Assembly (NCBI GenBank): GCA_964502215.1
Contig: CAZCUN010000002.1
Coordinates: 1 to 64,000 of the forward strand
DNA length: 64,000 bases
Reading direction: 5' to 3'
Source of the DNA: JAALLB01 sp964502215
Lineage (GTDB): Bacteria > Pseudomonadota > Alphaproteobacteria > Rhizobiales > Rhizobiaceae
The notes under the pieces were generated by a model, which was not told the DNA's origin, did no database searches, and saw only the letters and a program-made list of their open reading frames with translations. A program made the translations under genes and the position numbers. Of the stretch, positions 17,576 to 27,609 are shown in pieces. The number at the start of each line of letters is the position of its first letter. The stretch's first letter is position 1.

Positions 17576-20268
17576 TTTTTTTGAGAGTTCAGCAAGGCTC
17601 TTAAATCATACAGAGCCTGCTGAGCTTCCCTTGGTGACATATCGTCGGGGGAAATTCTCTCTAAGGCTTCAGTTATTTTATTATCTGATTTTATTGCGGC
17701 AGGTTCTTTTGCTGTAACAGAAAAAAGTGGCAAATCATCAATTAATGTTTTGGCATTATTGGTGCGCTCAGAACTTTCCAACTGATCCAAAACATCGCGT
17801 GCACGGGTTATGACTGCTTGCGGAAGGCCAGCAAGCTTTGCAACTTGAATGCCATATGAGCGATCAGCAGTTCCATTGATAACTTCATGCAAGAACACAA
17901 CGTCGCCTTCCCACTCTTTTACTTTCATCGTAACATTTGAAAGTCGTTCTAAAGGCTCTGCTAAGGATGTCAGTTCGTGATAATGGGTTGCAAAAAGTGT
18001 GCGGCAGAGATTTGCTTCGTGTAAATGTTCAATTGCTGCCCATGCAATTGAAAGGCCGTCGAAGGTTGCTGTACCACGCCCAATCTCATCAAGTATAACA
18101 AAGGATTTTACCTCTGCTTGATTGAGGATTGCAGCTGTTTCTACCATTTCAACCATGAAGGTAGACCGGCCACGAGCCAGATCATCTGCAGCACCTACAC
18201 GACTGAACAGACGATCGACTGTGCCAATATGCGCTTGTTTCGCAGGTACAAAACTACCCATTTGTGCAAGAATTATGATGAGTGCGTTTTGGCGAAGGAA
18301 GGTTGATTTACCCCCCATATTAGGGCCAGTTAAAAGCCATAATTTTCCAGCTTTATCGCCTCCGATATTGCAATCATTTGCGACAAATGGATTTTGCGCG
18401 TCACGCTTTAAAACTTGTTCTACGACGGGGTGACGACCAGCGGTGATTTCAAAAGCCAGCGTGTCGTCCACCTTGGGGCAGCAATATTCATATGTGTCAG
18501 CCAGATGTGCTAAGCCCTGCGCTACATCCATTATTGCAATGGCATTTGCAGTTGCTGAAATTTGAATGGCTTGCTCAAGCACAGTTGAAACAAGGGATGA
18601 GAAGAGTTGCAATTCAATTTCTTGCGCTTTGCCAGCCGCATTTGCAATTTTAGTTTCGATCTCTGCAAGCTCGGTTGTTGTGAAGCGCATTGCATTGGCA
18701 AGTGTTTGGCGATGAATAAATTTAGCTTTACCCTCTTCGCTCATTAAGGGATCTGAATTATTAGCTGTTACTTCAATAAAATATCCAAGCATATTATTGT
18801 GCTTGATCTTTAATGATTTTACGCCAGTTTCATCTGAGTATTGTAGCTGCATGCCTGCAATTACACGACGGCTTTCATCGCGTAATTTTCGTAATTCATC
18901 CAGTTCTAAATGATACCCTTGTTTTATAAAGCCGCCATCTCTAGCAAGTAGAGGAAGTTCTTCTGCAAGGGCTTCTGCTAGTAATTTTTGCAGTGCTACA
19001 GGTAGGGCGCTTATCGCTTGTTTGGCTTGTGAAAATTCTTTTGGCAAATTGTCATTTGTTAATAAAGTTCGAATAATTTCACGCGCACCATTTATACCTT
19101 CCAAGAGGCTGGCAAGATCACGAGGGCCGCCGCGATTAAGAGCTAGCCTTGAAAGTGCACGCGCCATATCAGGGATTTTTTTAATCGATGTTCTTAAGCT
19201 TCGTAATAAATCAGGTTTATCTAGAAGAAAGGATATTGATTTTTGGCGCGTAATAATTTCATCAATATCTGTAAGTGGACTCATCATGCGTTCAGCTAAC
19301 ATGCGTCCGCCAGGACCGCTTACTGTTTGGTTGATTGCATAAAATAAACTGCCTTTTTTCTCACCTGATAAAGTACGCATAAGCTCAAGATTAGTGCGTG
19401 TTGCTGCATCTATGAACATTGCATGTTTGGAATCTTCACGCGATGGTGGCATTAGGGCCGGGCGTTCGTTGATTTGGGTTTTTTCAACATAAGCTAGTGC
19501 GGCACCCGCTGCGCTAAGCTCTGCTTTTGAAAAATTACCAAACCCTTCAAGTGATTTTACGTTGAATGTTTCTTTCAGTCGGTCAACGGCCATTTGGCTG
19601 TCGAAAAATGTGGCACTTTCAATTGTGATGGCTTTTTCGTCCATCATGATGAGTGGCCGAACATCTGTGTCATTATAAATACTGTCAGGTAAGACAAGTT
19701 CGCGTGGCTCTATGCGAGCAAGGGCTGACCCTAATTCTTGTAAACTAACTTGTGTCACGCGAAAGCTACCAGTTGAAATATCAATCCACGCAATCGCCAT
19801 TTCAAAATCAGCTTCGCCATATTTTATGCGAGCAAGAGTTGCCAAGAAATTTGATGCAGAAGGATCTAGTAGTTTTTCTTCTGTGACAGTGCCAGGTGTA
19901 ACAAGACGCACAACATTGCGTCTTACGACAGATTTTGATCCACGCTTTTTTGCTTCTGCTGGGTCTTCCATTTGCTCGCAAACAGCAACGCGATGTCCTA
20001 AGCCAATGAGTTTTTGCAAATAATCTTCTGCGGCGTGAACTGGTACGCCACACATTGGAATATCTTCTCCTTGATGCTTGCCTCGTTTTGTTAGGGTAAT
20101 GCCTAATGCGCGTGCAGCAATTTCCGCATCATCAAAAAACAACTCATAAAAATCACCCATGCGATAAAACAAAAGGCTATCCATATTCACAGATTTAATC
20201 TCTATGAATTGTTGCATCATTGGCGTAGGCGCCATGGCTTGCGGTTTATCTTTTTGTTCCTGAGACAA
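17572..20268 (-). CDS. mutS: DNA mismatch repair protein MutS
   Basis: An 898-residue mismatch-recognition ATPase. The mismatch-binding Phe-X-Glu is Phe40-Tyr41-Glu42 in GDFYELFF. Connector, lever and clamp domains follow, then the ATPase with Walker A TGPNMGGKSTFLRQ, the signature region RVGAADDLARGRSTFMVEM, Walker B VILDEIGRGTATFDG and the FATHYHEL switch. The C-terminal tail has the dimer/tetramer-type ending ISPDDMSPREAQQALYDLRAL. The first start is TTG 20268 with AGGT nearby; ATG 20235 is less supported and would shorten the disordered N-terminus. olsB lies upstream on the same strand, 111 bases away. Confidence 0.98.
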   Translation of the reverse strand: MSQEQKDKPQAMAPTPMMQQFIEIKSVNMDSLLFYRMGDFYELFFDDAEIAARALGITLTKRGKHQGEDIPMCGVPVHAAEDYLQKLIGLGHRVAVCEQMEDPAEAKKRGSKSVVRRNVVRLVTPGTVTEEKLLDPSASNFLATLARIKYGEADFEMAIAWIDISTGSFRVTQVSLQELGSALARIEPRELVLPDSIYNDTDVRPLIMMDEKAITIESATFFDSQMAVDRLKETFNVKSLEGFGNFSKAELSAAGAALAYVEKTQINERPALMPPSREDSKHAMFIDAATRTNLELMRTLSGEKKGSLFYAINQTVSGPGGRMLAERMMSPLTDIDEIITRQKSISFLLDKPDLLRSLRTSIKKIPDMARALSRLALNRGGPRDLASLLEGINGAREIIRTLLTNDNLPKEFSQAKQAISALPVALQKLLAEALAEELPLLARDGGFIKQGYHLELDELRKLRDESRRVIAGMQLQYSDETGVKSLKIKHNNMLGYFIEVTANNSDPLMSEEGKAKFIHRQTLANAMRFTTTELAEIETKIANAAGKAQEIELQLFSSLVSTVLEQAIQISATANAIAIMDVAQGLAHLADTYEYCCPKVDDTLAFEITAGRHPVVEQVLKRDAQNPFVANDCNIGGDKAGKLWLLTGPNMGGKSTFLRQNALIIILAQMGSFVPAKQAHIGTVDRLFSRVGAADDLARGRSTFMVEMVETAAILNQAEVKSFVILDEIGRGTATFDGLSIAWAAIEHLHEANLCRTLFATHYHELTSLAEPLERLSNVTMKVKEWEGDVVFLHEVINGTADRSYGIQVAKLAGLPQAVITRARDVLDQLESSERTNNAKTLIDDLPLFSVTAKEPAAIKSDNKITEALERISPDDMSPREAQQALYDLRALLNSQKN

Positions 20269-20379
20269 GGGCTACCTGATTAACGGAGTTTAGAGGCGTC
20301 CTATAAGATTCCTTAAAGTTCATACACAAGCAAGCCTTAGAGAAGCTTTGAGTTTGCCATCCACAGTTGAAGCGTCAAA

Positions 20380-21210
20380 TTATAAAGGTTTTTTGCTATG
20401 TTTACTTGCATCAGCACCATAATAATTCACGTATCGTGGATTGATGTTTTCGACAGGTAATATCACAGCAATATCAATTGTGCCGAAGTCTTCATCAATT
20501 ACAACATGATTAGAAAAATTTGCACCCAGTCTTAAATACCCTTTGATTAAAGGTGGAAGACTTCTAATTGCTTGTTTTGGGTTATCTACGAGGCTTTCAA
20601 ATTGGCTTATCGACGTGGCCCTTTCAGAAGTTGGATTTACCTGCCATTCGGGTTTCTTGCTTACGAGTGTTGAAAGAAAGCCGAGCGCTATTTTAATTTC
20701 ATCTAGGGATTGAACATAAAAAGAAGCGCAGCCCGTCATTACATCAACATTTCTTTGAACAGCATATGCCCAAGTGCCGTGCCACATTAATTCCATTGTG
20801 CGTTTACTGCGATAAGGCTCTAAAATACAAGAGCGACCAAGTTCCATGAAATTTTTATTTGGATGATTTTTTACCAATGCTTCCAGATCAAACTCCGACT
20901 GGGAGCGAAAATGTAAATGTTTATCGTTTGCTGATTTTACCAAAAATCTTTGCGTTCCAACTGTTTTTTGTTGGGTTGGAATTTGATTTTCTAGAACCAG
21001 AAGATGATCACAAATCAGATCATGTTCTTCTTGTTCAAGTTGTGAAGCGGGTCGTGATGTTTTACGAGCGGAGAATTCTTCACAAAAAACTTCATACCTC
21101 AAACGTTGAGCTTCTAGTAGCTCTTGGTCAGTGACCGCAAGTCTGGTTGTAAGAGAACCTAGCTCGCCTAATACTTCTAGTTTTTGATTAGCTATTTGTT
21201 TTTGCATCAT
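20380..21210 (-). CDS. olsB: Ornithine lipid N-acyltransferase OlsB-like (GNAT, hemolysin-like)
   Basis: A 276-residue protein of the GNAT-type hemolysin-like acyltransferases. Features include RLAVTDQELLEAQRLRYEVF and EEFSARK near the N-terminus, ELGRSCILEPYRSKRTMELM (the acyl-carrier/CoA-binding loop) and LPPLIKGYLRLGANF near the C-terminus, all typical of OlsB. OlsB acylates ornithine with a 3-hydroxyacyl-ACP to give lyso-ornithine lipid. OlsA, the second acyltransferase, is not in the window. The position next to mutS and a hybrid histidine kinase matches the rhizobial olsB neighbourhood. Start is uncertain: ATG 21210 (or 21207) overlaps the end of the kinase gene; TTG 21222 is also possible. 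Confidence 0.85.
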   Translation of the reverse strand: MMQKQIANQKLEVLGELGSLTTRLAVTDQELLEAQRLRYEVFCEEFSARKTSRPASQLEQEEHDLICDHLLVLENQIPTQQKTVGTQRFLVKSANDKHLHFRSQSEFDLEALVKNHPNKNFMELGRSCILEPYRSKRTMELMWHGTWAYAVQRNVDVMTGCASFYVQSLDEIKIALGFLSTLVSKKPEWQVNPTSERATSISQFESLVDNPKQAIRSLPPLIKGYLRLGANFSNHVVIDEDFGTIDIAVILPVENINPRYVNYYGADASKHSKKPL

Positions 21211-23530
21211 CTGCTGCTGCAAGTAATTTTTTTTGTTGAAGTGGTTTTGTTAAAAACCCGTTTGCACCAAACTCAAGTGCTTTTTCTTTTGTATCTTTTT
21301 TCTCATCTGCTGTCAGAATAAAAATAGGCAGAGGTATTATATTTTGCTCAATTTCTATTTTTCTAATTTCTTTTAATGCATCAAGGCCGTCTTTAATAGG
21401 CATTTGTAAATCCATAAAGATCATATCAAAAGCATCATCCCCTTTGTGCTCTTCCCACAGAGCAATTGCTTCTGCTCCATTTTCTGCACGCGCAACTGAG
21501 TGTCCTGCTTTTTCTAAAATTGCCCTTGCAAGCTTTGCATTAATCTCATTGTCTTCAGCGATTAAAATTCTTTTTGGTTTGCTTGCCTCGATCAAAGATG
21601 ATGACCACGATTTAGAGGTTGAAACTTCACGTTTATCTGGACGGGTAGGCTCTCTACCTGCAATTAAATTCACTAGCGACAGTTTTCGAACAGGTTTAAT
21701 AAGATAACCGTCAAATCCAGCTTTTATATATTCATCCAATTTAGATCTTGATTTAGCTTCAAGTAAGACAATTGCTTTTTTGTCAGTGTTCTTACAAAAT
21801 TTTAAAAGACTGGAAACTTCGCTGCTCTTTAGATCAACGGTATGGTCTATCAAAACTGTATCGAATGTTAAATTATCTGCGTTGATATTTATGTTAACAC
21901 CGCCATGATCTTGGATGTAGTTTTGTAAAGACTGGTTTTCATAAGCATTCGAACCAAGTTGAAGTATAGCTTTGTTTTTTAGTTCCAGGCGGTTTTCTTC
22001 TACATTTGCTGGTTGTTTGATGATCGTATCAATCGTAAATTCGAAGGTAGAACCTACATCAAGCTCACTGGTTAAATGAATCGTACCTCCCATCTCCTGA
22101 ATGATGCGTTGTGAAATTGAGAGACCTAAACCTGCGCCACCGTGTTTTCGGGTGCTTTCATTGTCTGCTTGAGCAAATTCTTCGAATATTTTATGTTGGT
22201 CATCTATCGAAATACCAGGGCCTGTATCGCATACCTGAAATTTGAGCGTGCTTTTTTCCTGCTGAGCCTCGTTTTGCTCAACCGCAATTAGCTTTACGTG
22301 GACGCCGCCTTTTTCAGTGAACTTTAAGGCGTTGCCAACAAGGTTGATTAAAACCTGACGTAGACGACCAGCATCATCATCAATCAATTCTGGTACATTT
22401 GGTCCGATATAAGAAGAAATTGAAATATCTTTATCGTGCGCGCGTGAAGAAAGTAATTCACACACATCTTCAACTAAACGCCCTGGTTTCATAGGAGCAA
22501 GTTTTAATTCTAGCTTACCTGCCTCAACCACTGTCATATCTAGAATATCTTCAATTAGCGTTAGTAGGGCTGTGCCAGAATCATGAACAGCATCAACATA
22601 TGCTTCTTGTTCAGGTGTTAAGGGTGTGTCTGCCATAAGGCCTGACATGCCTAAAATACCATTTAGAGGTGTTCTCATCTCATGGCTTACGTTTGCCAAA
22701 AACCGTGACTTTGCGTGTGAAGCTGCCTCAGAATTTTTACTTGCTTGGCGAAGTTCAAGCTCAATATTCTTTTGCCTTGTAATATCACGGATCATCGTGC
22801 GCAAAGCAGTTTCGCCTGTTTTTTCATCCCTAATGGGTAAATCAAGCCATGCAAACCAACGATCTCCATTTTGTGTTTTGATTTTAACATCCCACATAAT
22901 ATCTTGGTCATTAGTTTCTGAGCGTTTTACTTCTTCTAAAAGATCAGGGCTAAAAGCCTTGTTTAAAAATGATGTTTGGCTGTCTCCAAACGTGGTGATA
23001 AATGCTTCATTAACATAAGTGACTAAGCCATCTGGTGATCGGTGCATGATAATATCACCAAATGCTTCAATTAAACTTCTGTGTCTTTCTTCACTTTCAT
23101 GGAGTTCCCAAGTTCTGTTTTGGAGTATCTCCAGTTTTTTTTCTAGTTCTTCATGCTCAGCAATGTTTTCGCTTTTCAAAGTTTTAGTTTGAAAAATATG
23201 AGCAATAATTGTGATGGCTAAGGAAAATGCAATCATGCCTGTTAGCATTATTTTTGATTTGCTTAATTCAAAAATAATAGGTGAAATTGATGCAATCATT
23301 GCAATGGATATAGAACTCCAAAATAAGAAGTTCCATGTATTCCATTTAATTCCAATATTGGTTTTCTTAGTGGCTTTATCTGCACTTGAGAGTTCATTTT
23401 GGGTAGGAATGTCATTTAATCTTGGCGCTTTGATAAATGGCAGTTTTGTTTCCGCAGACTTTTCAGACGCAGTGTCATTGAAGAATTTTTGTTCATCATT
23501 GGTAATCTTATGAAGCGTCTTTTTGTGCAT
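21188..23530 (-). CDS. Hybrid sensor histidine kinase (PAS-HisKA-HATPase-REC)
   Basis: A 780-residue membrane-bound hybrid kinase. Two adjacent helices (about 66-88 and 93-113) with almost no periplasmic loop suggest cytoplasmic or membrane sensing. A coiled coil (about 117-145) leads to a PAS domain (about 148-255), then HisKA with the phospho-acceptor His283 in NVSHEMRTPLNG, HATPase with LINLVGNALKF, CDTGPGIS and HGGAGLGLSI, a degenerate receiver-like region (about 520-640) and a complete C-terminal receiver with LIAEDNEINAKLA, acceptor Asp in IFMDLQMPIKDG, and TKPL. Its end overlaps olsB. The phosphotransfer partner is not encoded nearby. Confidence 0.93.
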   Translation of the reverse strand: MHKKTLHKITNDEQKFFNDTASEKSAETKLPFIKAPRLNDIPTQNELSSADKATKKTNIGIKWNTWNFLFWSSISIAMIASISPIIFELSKSKIMLTGMIAFSLAITIIAHIFQTKTLKSENIAEHEELEKKLEILQNRTWELHESEERHRSLIEAFGDIIMHRSPDGLVTYVNEAFITTFGDSQTSFLNKAFSPDLLEEVKRSETNDQDIMWDVKIKTQNGDRWFAWLDLPIRDEKTGETALRTMIRDITRQKNIELELRQASKNSEAASHAKSRFLANVSHEMRTPLNGILGMSGLMADTPLTPEQEAYVDAVHDSGTALLTLIEDILDMTVVEAGKLELKLAPMKPGRLVEDVCELLSSRAHDKDISISSYIGPNVPELIDDDAGRLRQVLINLVGNALKFTEKGGVHVKLIAVEQNEAQQEKSTLKFQVCDTGPGISIDDQHKIFEEFAQADNESTRKHGGAGLGLSISQRIIQEMGGTIHLTSELDVGSTFEFTIDTIIKQPANVEENRLELKNKAILQLGSNAYENQSLQNYIQDHGGVNININADNLTFDTVLIDHTVDLKSSEVSSLLKFCKNTDKKAIVLLEAKSRSKLDEYIKAGFDGYLIKPVRKLSLVNLIAGREPTRPDKREVSTSKSWSSSLIEASKPKRILIAEDNEINAKLARAILEKAGHSVARAENGAEAIALWEEHKGDDAFDMIFMDLQMPIKDGLDALKEIRKIEIEQNIIPLPIFILTADEKKDTKEKALEFGANGFLTKPLQQKKLLAAADDAKTNS

Positions 23531-23675
23531 GCTGATATTCCATTGTCTAGATCTTTCGATAATCTCACAATTTCATTGAAAAAACGTTTCATTTTAATAT
23601 GGGCTTGTTCTTTTGGCTTTAATTACTAATGATAGAGAAAAATATCGATTTTAAATTTTTGATAGGAAAAACGGC

Positions 23676-24530
23676 TTGAGTTCAATGTTGCCAAATCAAG
23701 TTGGCGTACCGTGTATTTTGTGTTGTGCAATAACAGGCTCTGTTCCAACAAAAGCGGACAATCCTGCAGTGCCCATTCTCATTTCTGAACAAGTTGAAAG
23801 TTGTCAGGAAGCTGTTGAAGCAGGTGCTTCGATTTTGCATTGTCATGTGCGAAATGAAGACCAAACAACAACCTCTGACCCTGAAAAATTTGCGCGCCTT
23901 AAAGAAGGTTTGGAAAAATATTGCTCAGGTGCGATTATACAATTTTCAACAGGTGGGCGAAGTGGCGCTGGCCACGAGCGTGGAGGCATGTTGCCGCTTA
24001 AACCTGATATGGCATCTTTAAGCGTTGGTTCAAATAATTTCCCAACTAGAATTTACGAAAACTCACCTGATCTGGTTGAGTGGCTTGCAAGTGAAATGAT
24101 CAAATACGAAGTAACACCTGAAATTGAGGCATTTGATTTATCTCATATTTTCCAAGCTATAAAAATGCACCAAGAAGGTAGACTGTATGGCAAGCTTTAC
24201 GTTCAATTTGTTATGGGCGTTAAAAATGCAATGCCGGTTGATAAACATGTGTTTGATTTTTATGTGGATACAATGCAGCGCCTTGCGCCAGATGCACCTT
24301 GGTGTGCTGCTGGTATTGGTGCCGGCCAAATTAAGGTGAATGAATGGGCGATAGCCGCTGGTGGACATACACGTGCAGGTTTAGAAGATAATGTAAGGCT
24401 GGATAAAGATACGCTTGCACCTTCTAATGCAGCGCTGATAAAGCGCGCTGTTCAATTATGTGAAAAATATGAGCGACCAGTTGCAAGTGCTCAGCAAGCT
24501 AGAGAAATTCTTGGTCTTCGATCACTTTAG
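23676..24530 (+). CDS. Beta-keto acid cleavage enzyme family protein (BKACE, DUF849)
   Basis: A 284-residue TIM-barrel enzyme of the family founded by 3-keto-5-aminohexanoate cleavage enzyme. The metal-binding His pair is in ILHCHVRNED (His55 and His57), and the late block VNEWAIAAGGHTRAGLEDN carries the conserved Glu and substrate-carboxylate contacts. Family members condense a beta-keto acid with acetyl-CoA, releasing acetoacetate and a new CoA ester; substrate varies widely. No lysine-fermentation or CoA-transferase genes are near, so the substrate is open. TTG 23676 has AGGA nine bases upstream; ATG 23685 is an alternative. Confidence 0.88.
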   Translation: MSSMLPNQVGVPCILCCAITGSVPTKADNPAVPILISEQVESCQEAVEAGASILHCHVRNEDQTTTSDPEKFARLKEGLEKYCSGAIIQFSTGGRSGAGHERGGMLPLKPDMASLSVGSNNFPTRIYENSPDLVEWLASEMIKYEVTPEIEAFDLSHIFQAIKMHQEGRLYGKLYVQFVMGVKNAMPVDKHVFDFYVDTMQRLAPDAPWCAAGIGAGQIKVNEWAIAAGGHTRAGLEDNVRLDKDTLAPSNAALIKRAVQLCEKYERPVASAQQAREILGLRSL

Positions 24531-24550
24531 AATATTGTAAACTTGTAATT

Positions 24551-26080
24551 TCATGCAGCTGCTGCCAATCGTTCGCCCGCGGTTCGGTAAGCAATTGCTT
24601 CTGCAAGGTGGATTCTGCCAATGGTTTCTACGCCGTCAAGATCTGCAATTGTTCGCGCAACTTTTAATATGCGATGATAGGCTCTTGCTGAAAATTTCAT
24701 AGTTTCTGCTGCGTCTTTTAAGAGTTGTTCACCACCTGCATCTGTTAAGGCTATTATTTCTGCTAGAGAGGCAGATGTATGAGCATTTAATCGGCAGTCG
24801 GCGTTTAATTCGTCAAAGCGTTTTTGCTGAATCTGTTGTGCTTTTAAAACCCTAGCAGCAACATCTTTTGAAGGTTCGCTTAATGTGCGGCCAATCATAT
24901 CAACAGCACTCACCGCTGGAACATCGACACGTAAATCAATTCGGTCCAATAACGGCCCAGAAATACGTGCTTGATAGTCCGTGGCGCAACGGTCGCCTCG
25001 CCTGCATGTGTGTCCTGGTTCGCCCGCCATTCCACAGCGACATGGGTTCATAGCTGCAATCAGTTGAAAACGCGAAGGATAAGTGATGCGATGGTTTGCC
25101 CTTGCAATGGTTGTTTCTGCAGCCTCCAAGGGTTGGCGAAGGCTATCAAGGACTTGAGGTGTAAATTCAGGGAATTCATCTAAAAACAAGACACCATTAT
25201 GCGCCAAGGAGACCTCGCCTGGACGTGCTTTAATACCACCGCCAACCATTGCTGCCATAGAGGCTGAATGATGAGGTGATCTAAAGGGGCGTCTATTGGT
25301 AAGTTTGCCATCAGCTAATTCACCTGCAATTGAAGAAACCATTGAGATCTCTAATAGTTCACTTGGGGTGAGGTCTGGTAGGATGCCAGGAAGCCTTGCG
25401 GCTAACATAGATTTGCCAGAGCCGGGTGGTCCTGCCATTAAAAGATTATGTCCGCCTGCGGCTGCAATCTCTAATGCACGTTTTGCTGTTTCTTGTCCTT
25501 TAATATCTGCCATATCAGGAAGACTATACGTTGCTTGGCTTATTGCTGGTAGTGGCCTTGATAAAACTTGAGTGCCACGAAAATGATTAGCAAGTGCGAT
25601 TAGACTTTGGGGTGATAAAATGTCCATATCCCGGTCTGCCCATGCAGCTTCCCCACCGCTGCCCGCAGGACATATTAACCCCTTACCTCTAGCATTGGCG
25701 CCAATTGCGGCAGGCAATGCGCCAACAATATTGGCTAGCGACCCATCAAGGGAAAGCTCTCCTAGAACCACATAATCATCGAGCACATCCGAAGGTATTG
25801 CGCCCAGTCCAGCCATTAAGCCTAGGGCAATTGGCAAGTCATAATGACTGCCTTCTTTGGGTAAATCTGCAGGCGCTAAGTTTACAGTGATGCGCTTGTG
25901 CGGAAGTGAAAGGCCTGAAGCATGAAGGGCGGCTTGCACGCGTTCGCGGCTTTCTGCGACAGCTTTGTCTGGCAATCCTACAATAGAAAAATGCATTTTC
26001 CCAGGGGCGATCATTACTTGAACATCAACAGGTCTTGCTTCAATTCCCTGAAATGCAACTGTGTTTACTTTAGATACCAT
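24551..26080 (-). CDS. comM: ComM/YifB family magnesium-chelatase-like ATPase
   Basis: A 509-residue AAA+ protein. The N-terminal Lon-protease-like domain fold is visible in IVGLPDKAVAESRERV and VNLAPADLPKEGSHYDLPIA; the AAA+ core has Walker A AGPPGSGKSMLAARLP and the Walker B segment NGVLFLDEFPEF; the C-terminal Mg-chelatase subdomain includes the Cys-rich MNPCRCG and CRRGDRC, a typical YifB insertion. ComM is a hexameric helicase that promotes branch migration during integration of transformed DNA. ATG 26080 is chosen because AAGGAAAAA lies before it. It converges with the BKACE gene. Confidence 0.95.
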   Translation of the reverse strand: MVSKVNTVAFQGIEARPVDVQVMIAPGKMHFSIVGLPDKAVAESRERVQAALHASGLSLPHKRITVNLAPADLPKEGSHYDLPIALGLMAGLGAIPSDVLDDYVVLGELSLDGSLANIVGALPAAIGANARGKGLICPAGSGGEAAWADRDMDILSPQSLIALANHFRGTQVLSRPLPAISQATYSLPDMADIKGQETAKRALEIAAAGGHNLLMAGPPGSGKSMLAARLPGILPDLTPSELLEISMVSSIAGELADGKLTNRRPFRSPHHSASMAAMVGGGIKARPGEVSLAHNGVLFLDEFPEFTPQVLDSLRQPLEAAETTIARANHRITYPSRFQLIAAMNPCRCGMAGEPGHTCRRGDRCATDYQARISGPLLDRIDLRVDVPAVSAVDMIGRTLSEPSKDVAARVLKAQQIQQKRFDELNADCRLNAHTSASLAEIIALTDAGGEQLLKDAAETMKFSARAYHRILKVARTIADLDGVETIGRIHLAEAIAYRTAGERLAAAA

Positions 26081-26292
26081 AACTTTTTCCTTATACTTCA
26101 AAATATAGTTGCTAGTATAAAAGTCAAGAACAAAATAAGAACATTTAAAGTGACTATAAAATTTAAATCATCAGGAAGTGATGTGCAGTTGATGAAAACT
26201 TTGGTATAAATAAAATTCGTAATATAAAAGTATTGGTTTTCCGTGTGAAATTTCAAAAATTTATTCGCAATAGTTTTCTTCGCTCAAAAGAT

Positions 26293-27606
26293 ATGAGTAC
26301 TTTGCCTGAGCGCATTCAGGATTCATTACGTCAACGCGAACGTGGAAATGAAATAGTGGTTCGCATCATTCAGCTTGCCATCGTTGTTATGTTTTCAACA
26401 TTATATTCGCTTGCTGCTAAAACTGGGCAAGCCGCAGATTTTCAACCCGTTCCTTACGTGCTTGCTGCCTATATTATACTTTCTTTAATAGGATTAGTTT
26501 GGTCGATGAAGGTGGAGCTTCCTAGTTGGGCTGTATACTGCTCAATTATTTTTGATTTCATGCTACTTTATTCGCTGATGGTTAGTTTTCACATACAATA
26601 TGAGCAAACAGCCTCGTTTATTTTAAAAGCTCCGACACTTTTATATGTATTTATCTTCATATCTTTGCGTGCTTTGAGATTAGAATGGAAATATGTAGCA
26701 GCAGCAGGGATAGCTGGAGCAATTGGCTGGGGCTTAGTTGTTTTGTATGTCATTACCAATGAACCTGAAAATACGATGATTACGAGGTCGTACGTACAAT
26801 ATCTAACCTCTAATTCTATTTTAATTGGCGCTGAGATTGATAAAATTATTTCTATTCTAGCGGTTACAGGTATTTTGACATTGGTTGTTAATGGCTCGAG
26901 TAACTTGCTGGTTACTGCGGTAACTGAGCAGGCAGCAGCACAAGATTTTTCGCGGTTTTTTGATAAGCGCATTGCGCAAGATATTCGCTCCAGCCAAAAA
27001 GTACTTGAGGCAGGGCATGGTGAGCGTCGAAATACATCTGTTATCAATATTGATATCAGAGGCTTTTCAGTAATGGCTGCTAATCGCGAGCCTTCTGAAG
27101 TAATGCAAATATTATCTACCTATCAAGGTAGAGTTATTCCTATCCTTCAACAAAATAGCGCTATCATCGACAAGTTCATGGGCGATGGTATTATGGCTAC
27201 TTTTGGTATTGATGATGAGAATATGCAGTTTTCTCGTAAATCGATAGAAGCCGCAGAAGCAGTTATGCTTGATAGTAGAAAGTGGCAAGAAGAAGAGCCG
27301 CTACTTGCAGATGCGAAAGTCACAAATATTGGTATTGGCATTGCATGTGGCACTGTGGCTTTTGGCGCTGTTGGTCAAGGTGATCGTTTGGAAATGACTG
27401 TTATTGGGTCGCCAGTAAATACGTCTGCTAAGCTCGAAAAACATAATAAAACGCTTAATTCAGATTGCATTATTTCCCGCAAAACCTGGGATAATGCAAT
27501 CAATGAAGGATATGAGCCTAAGTTAGAATTCGAATTTATGGATACTGTTGTTGATGGTATTGAGGGACCAAAAGAAATCGTGATTTTGAAAAATCACTCT
27601 GTCTAA
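26293..27606 (+). CDS. Class III adenylate/guanylate cyclase with membrane domain
   Basis: A 437-residue protein with an N-terminal membrane domain of about six helices (about 25-215) joined to a C-terminal class III nucleotide cyclase domain (about 235-430). The catalytic core shows the metal-binding Asp in INIDIRGFSVMAA, the second in DKFMGDGIMATFG, and VIGSPVNTSAKLE with the conserved Asn. It should make cAMP or cGMP from ATP or GTP; base choice is not certain. No good ribosome binding site is seen; ATG 26293 is the simplest start, with TTG 26233 and GTG 26245 in frame upstream. It converges on mrp with a gap of three bases. Confidence 0.88.
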   Translation: MSTLPERIQDSLRQRERGNEIVVRIIQLAIVVMFSTLYSLAAKTGQAADFQPVPYVLAAYIILSLIGLVWSMKVELPSWAVYCSIIFDFMLLYSLMVSFHIQYEQTASFILKAPTLLYVFIFISLRALRLEWKYVAAAGIAGAIGWGLVVLYVITNEPENTMITRSYVQYLTSNSILIGAEIDKIISILAVTGILTLVVNGSSNLLVTAVTEQAAAQDFSRFFDKRIAQDIRSSQKVLEAGHGERRNTSVINIDIRGFSVMAANREPSEVMQILSTYQGRVIPILQQNSAIIDKFMGDGIMATFGIDDENMQFSRKSIEAAEAVMLDSRKWQEEEPLLADAKVTNIGIGIACGTVAFGAVGQGDRLEMTVIGSPVNTSAKLEKHNKTLNSDCIISRKTWDNAINEGYEPKLEFEFMDTVVDGIEGPKEIVILKNHSV

Positions 27607-27609
27607 AGA

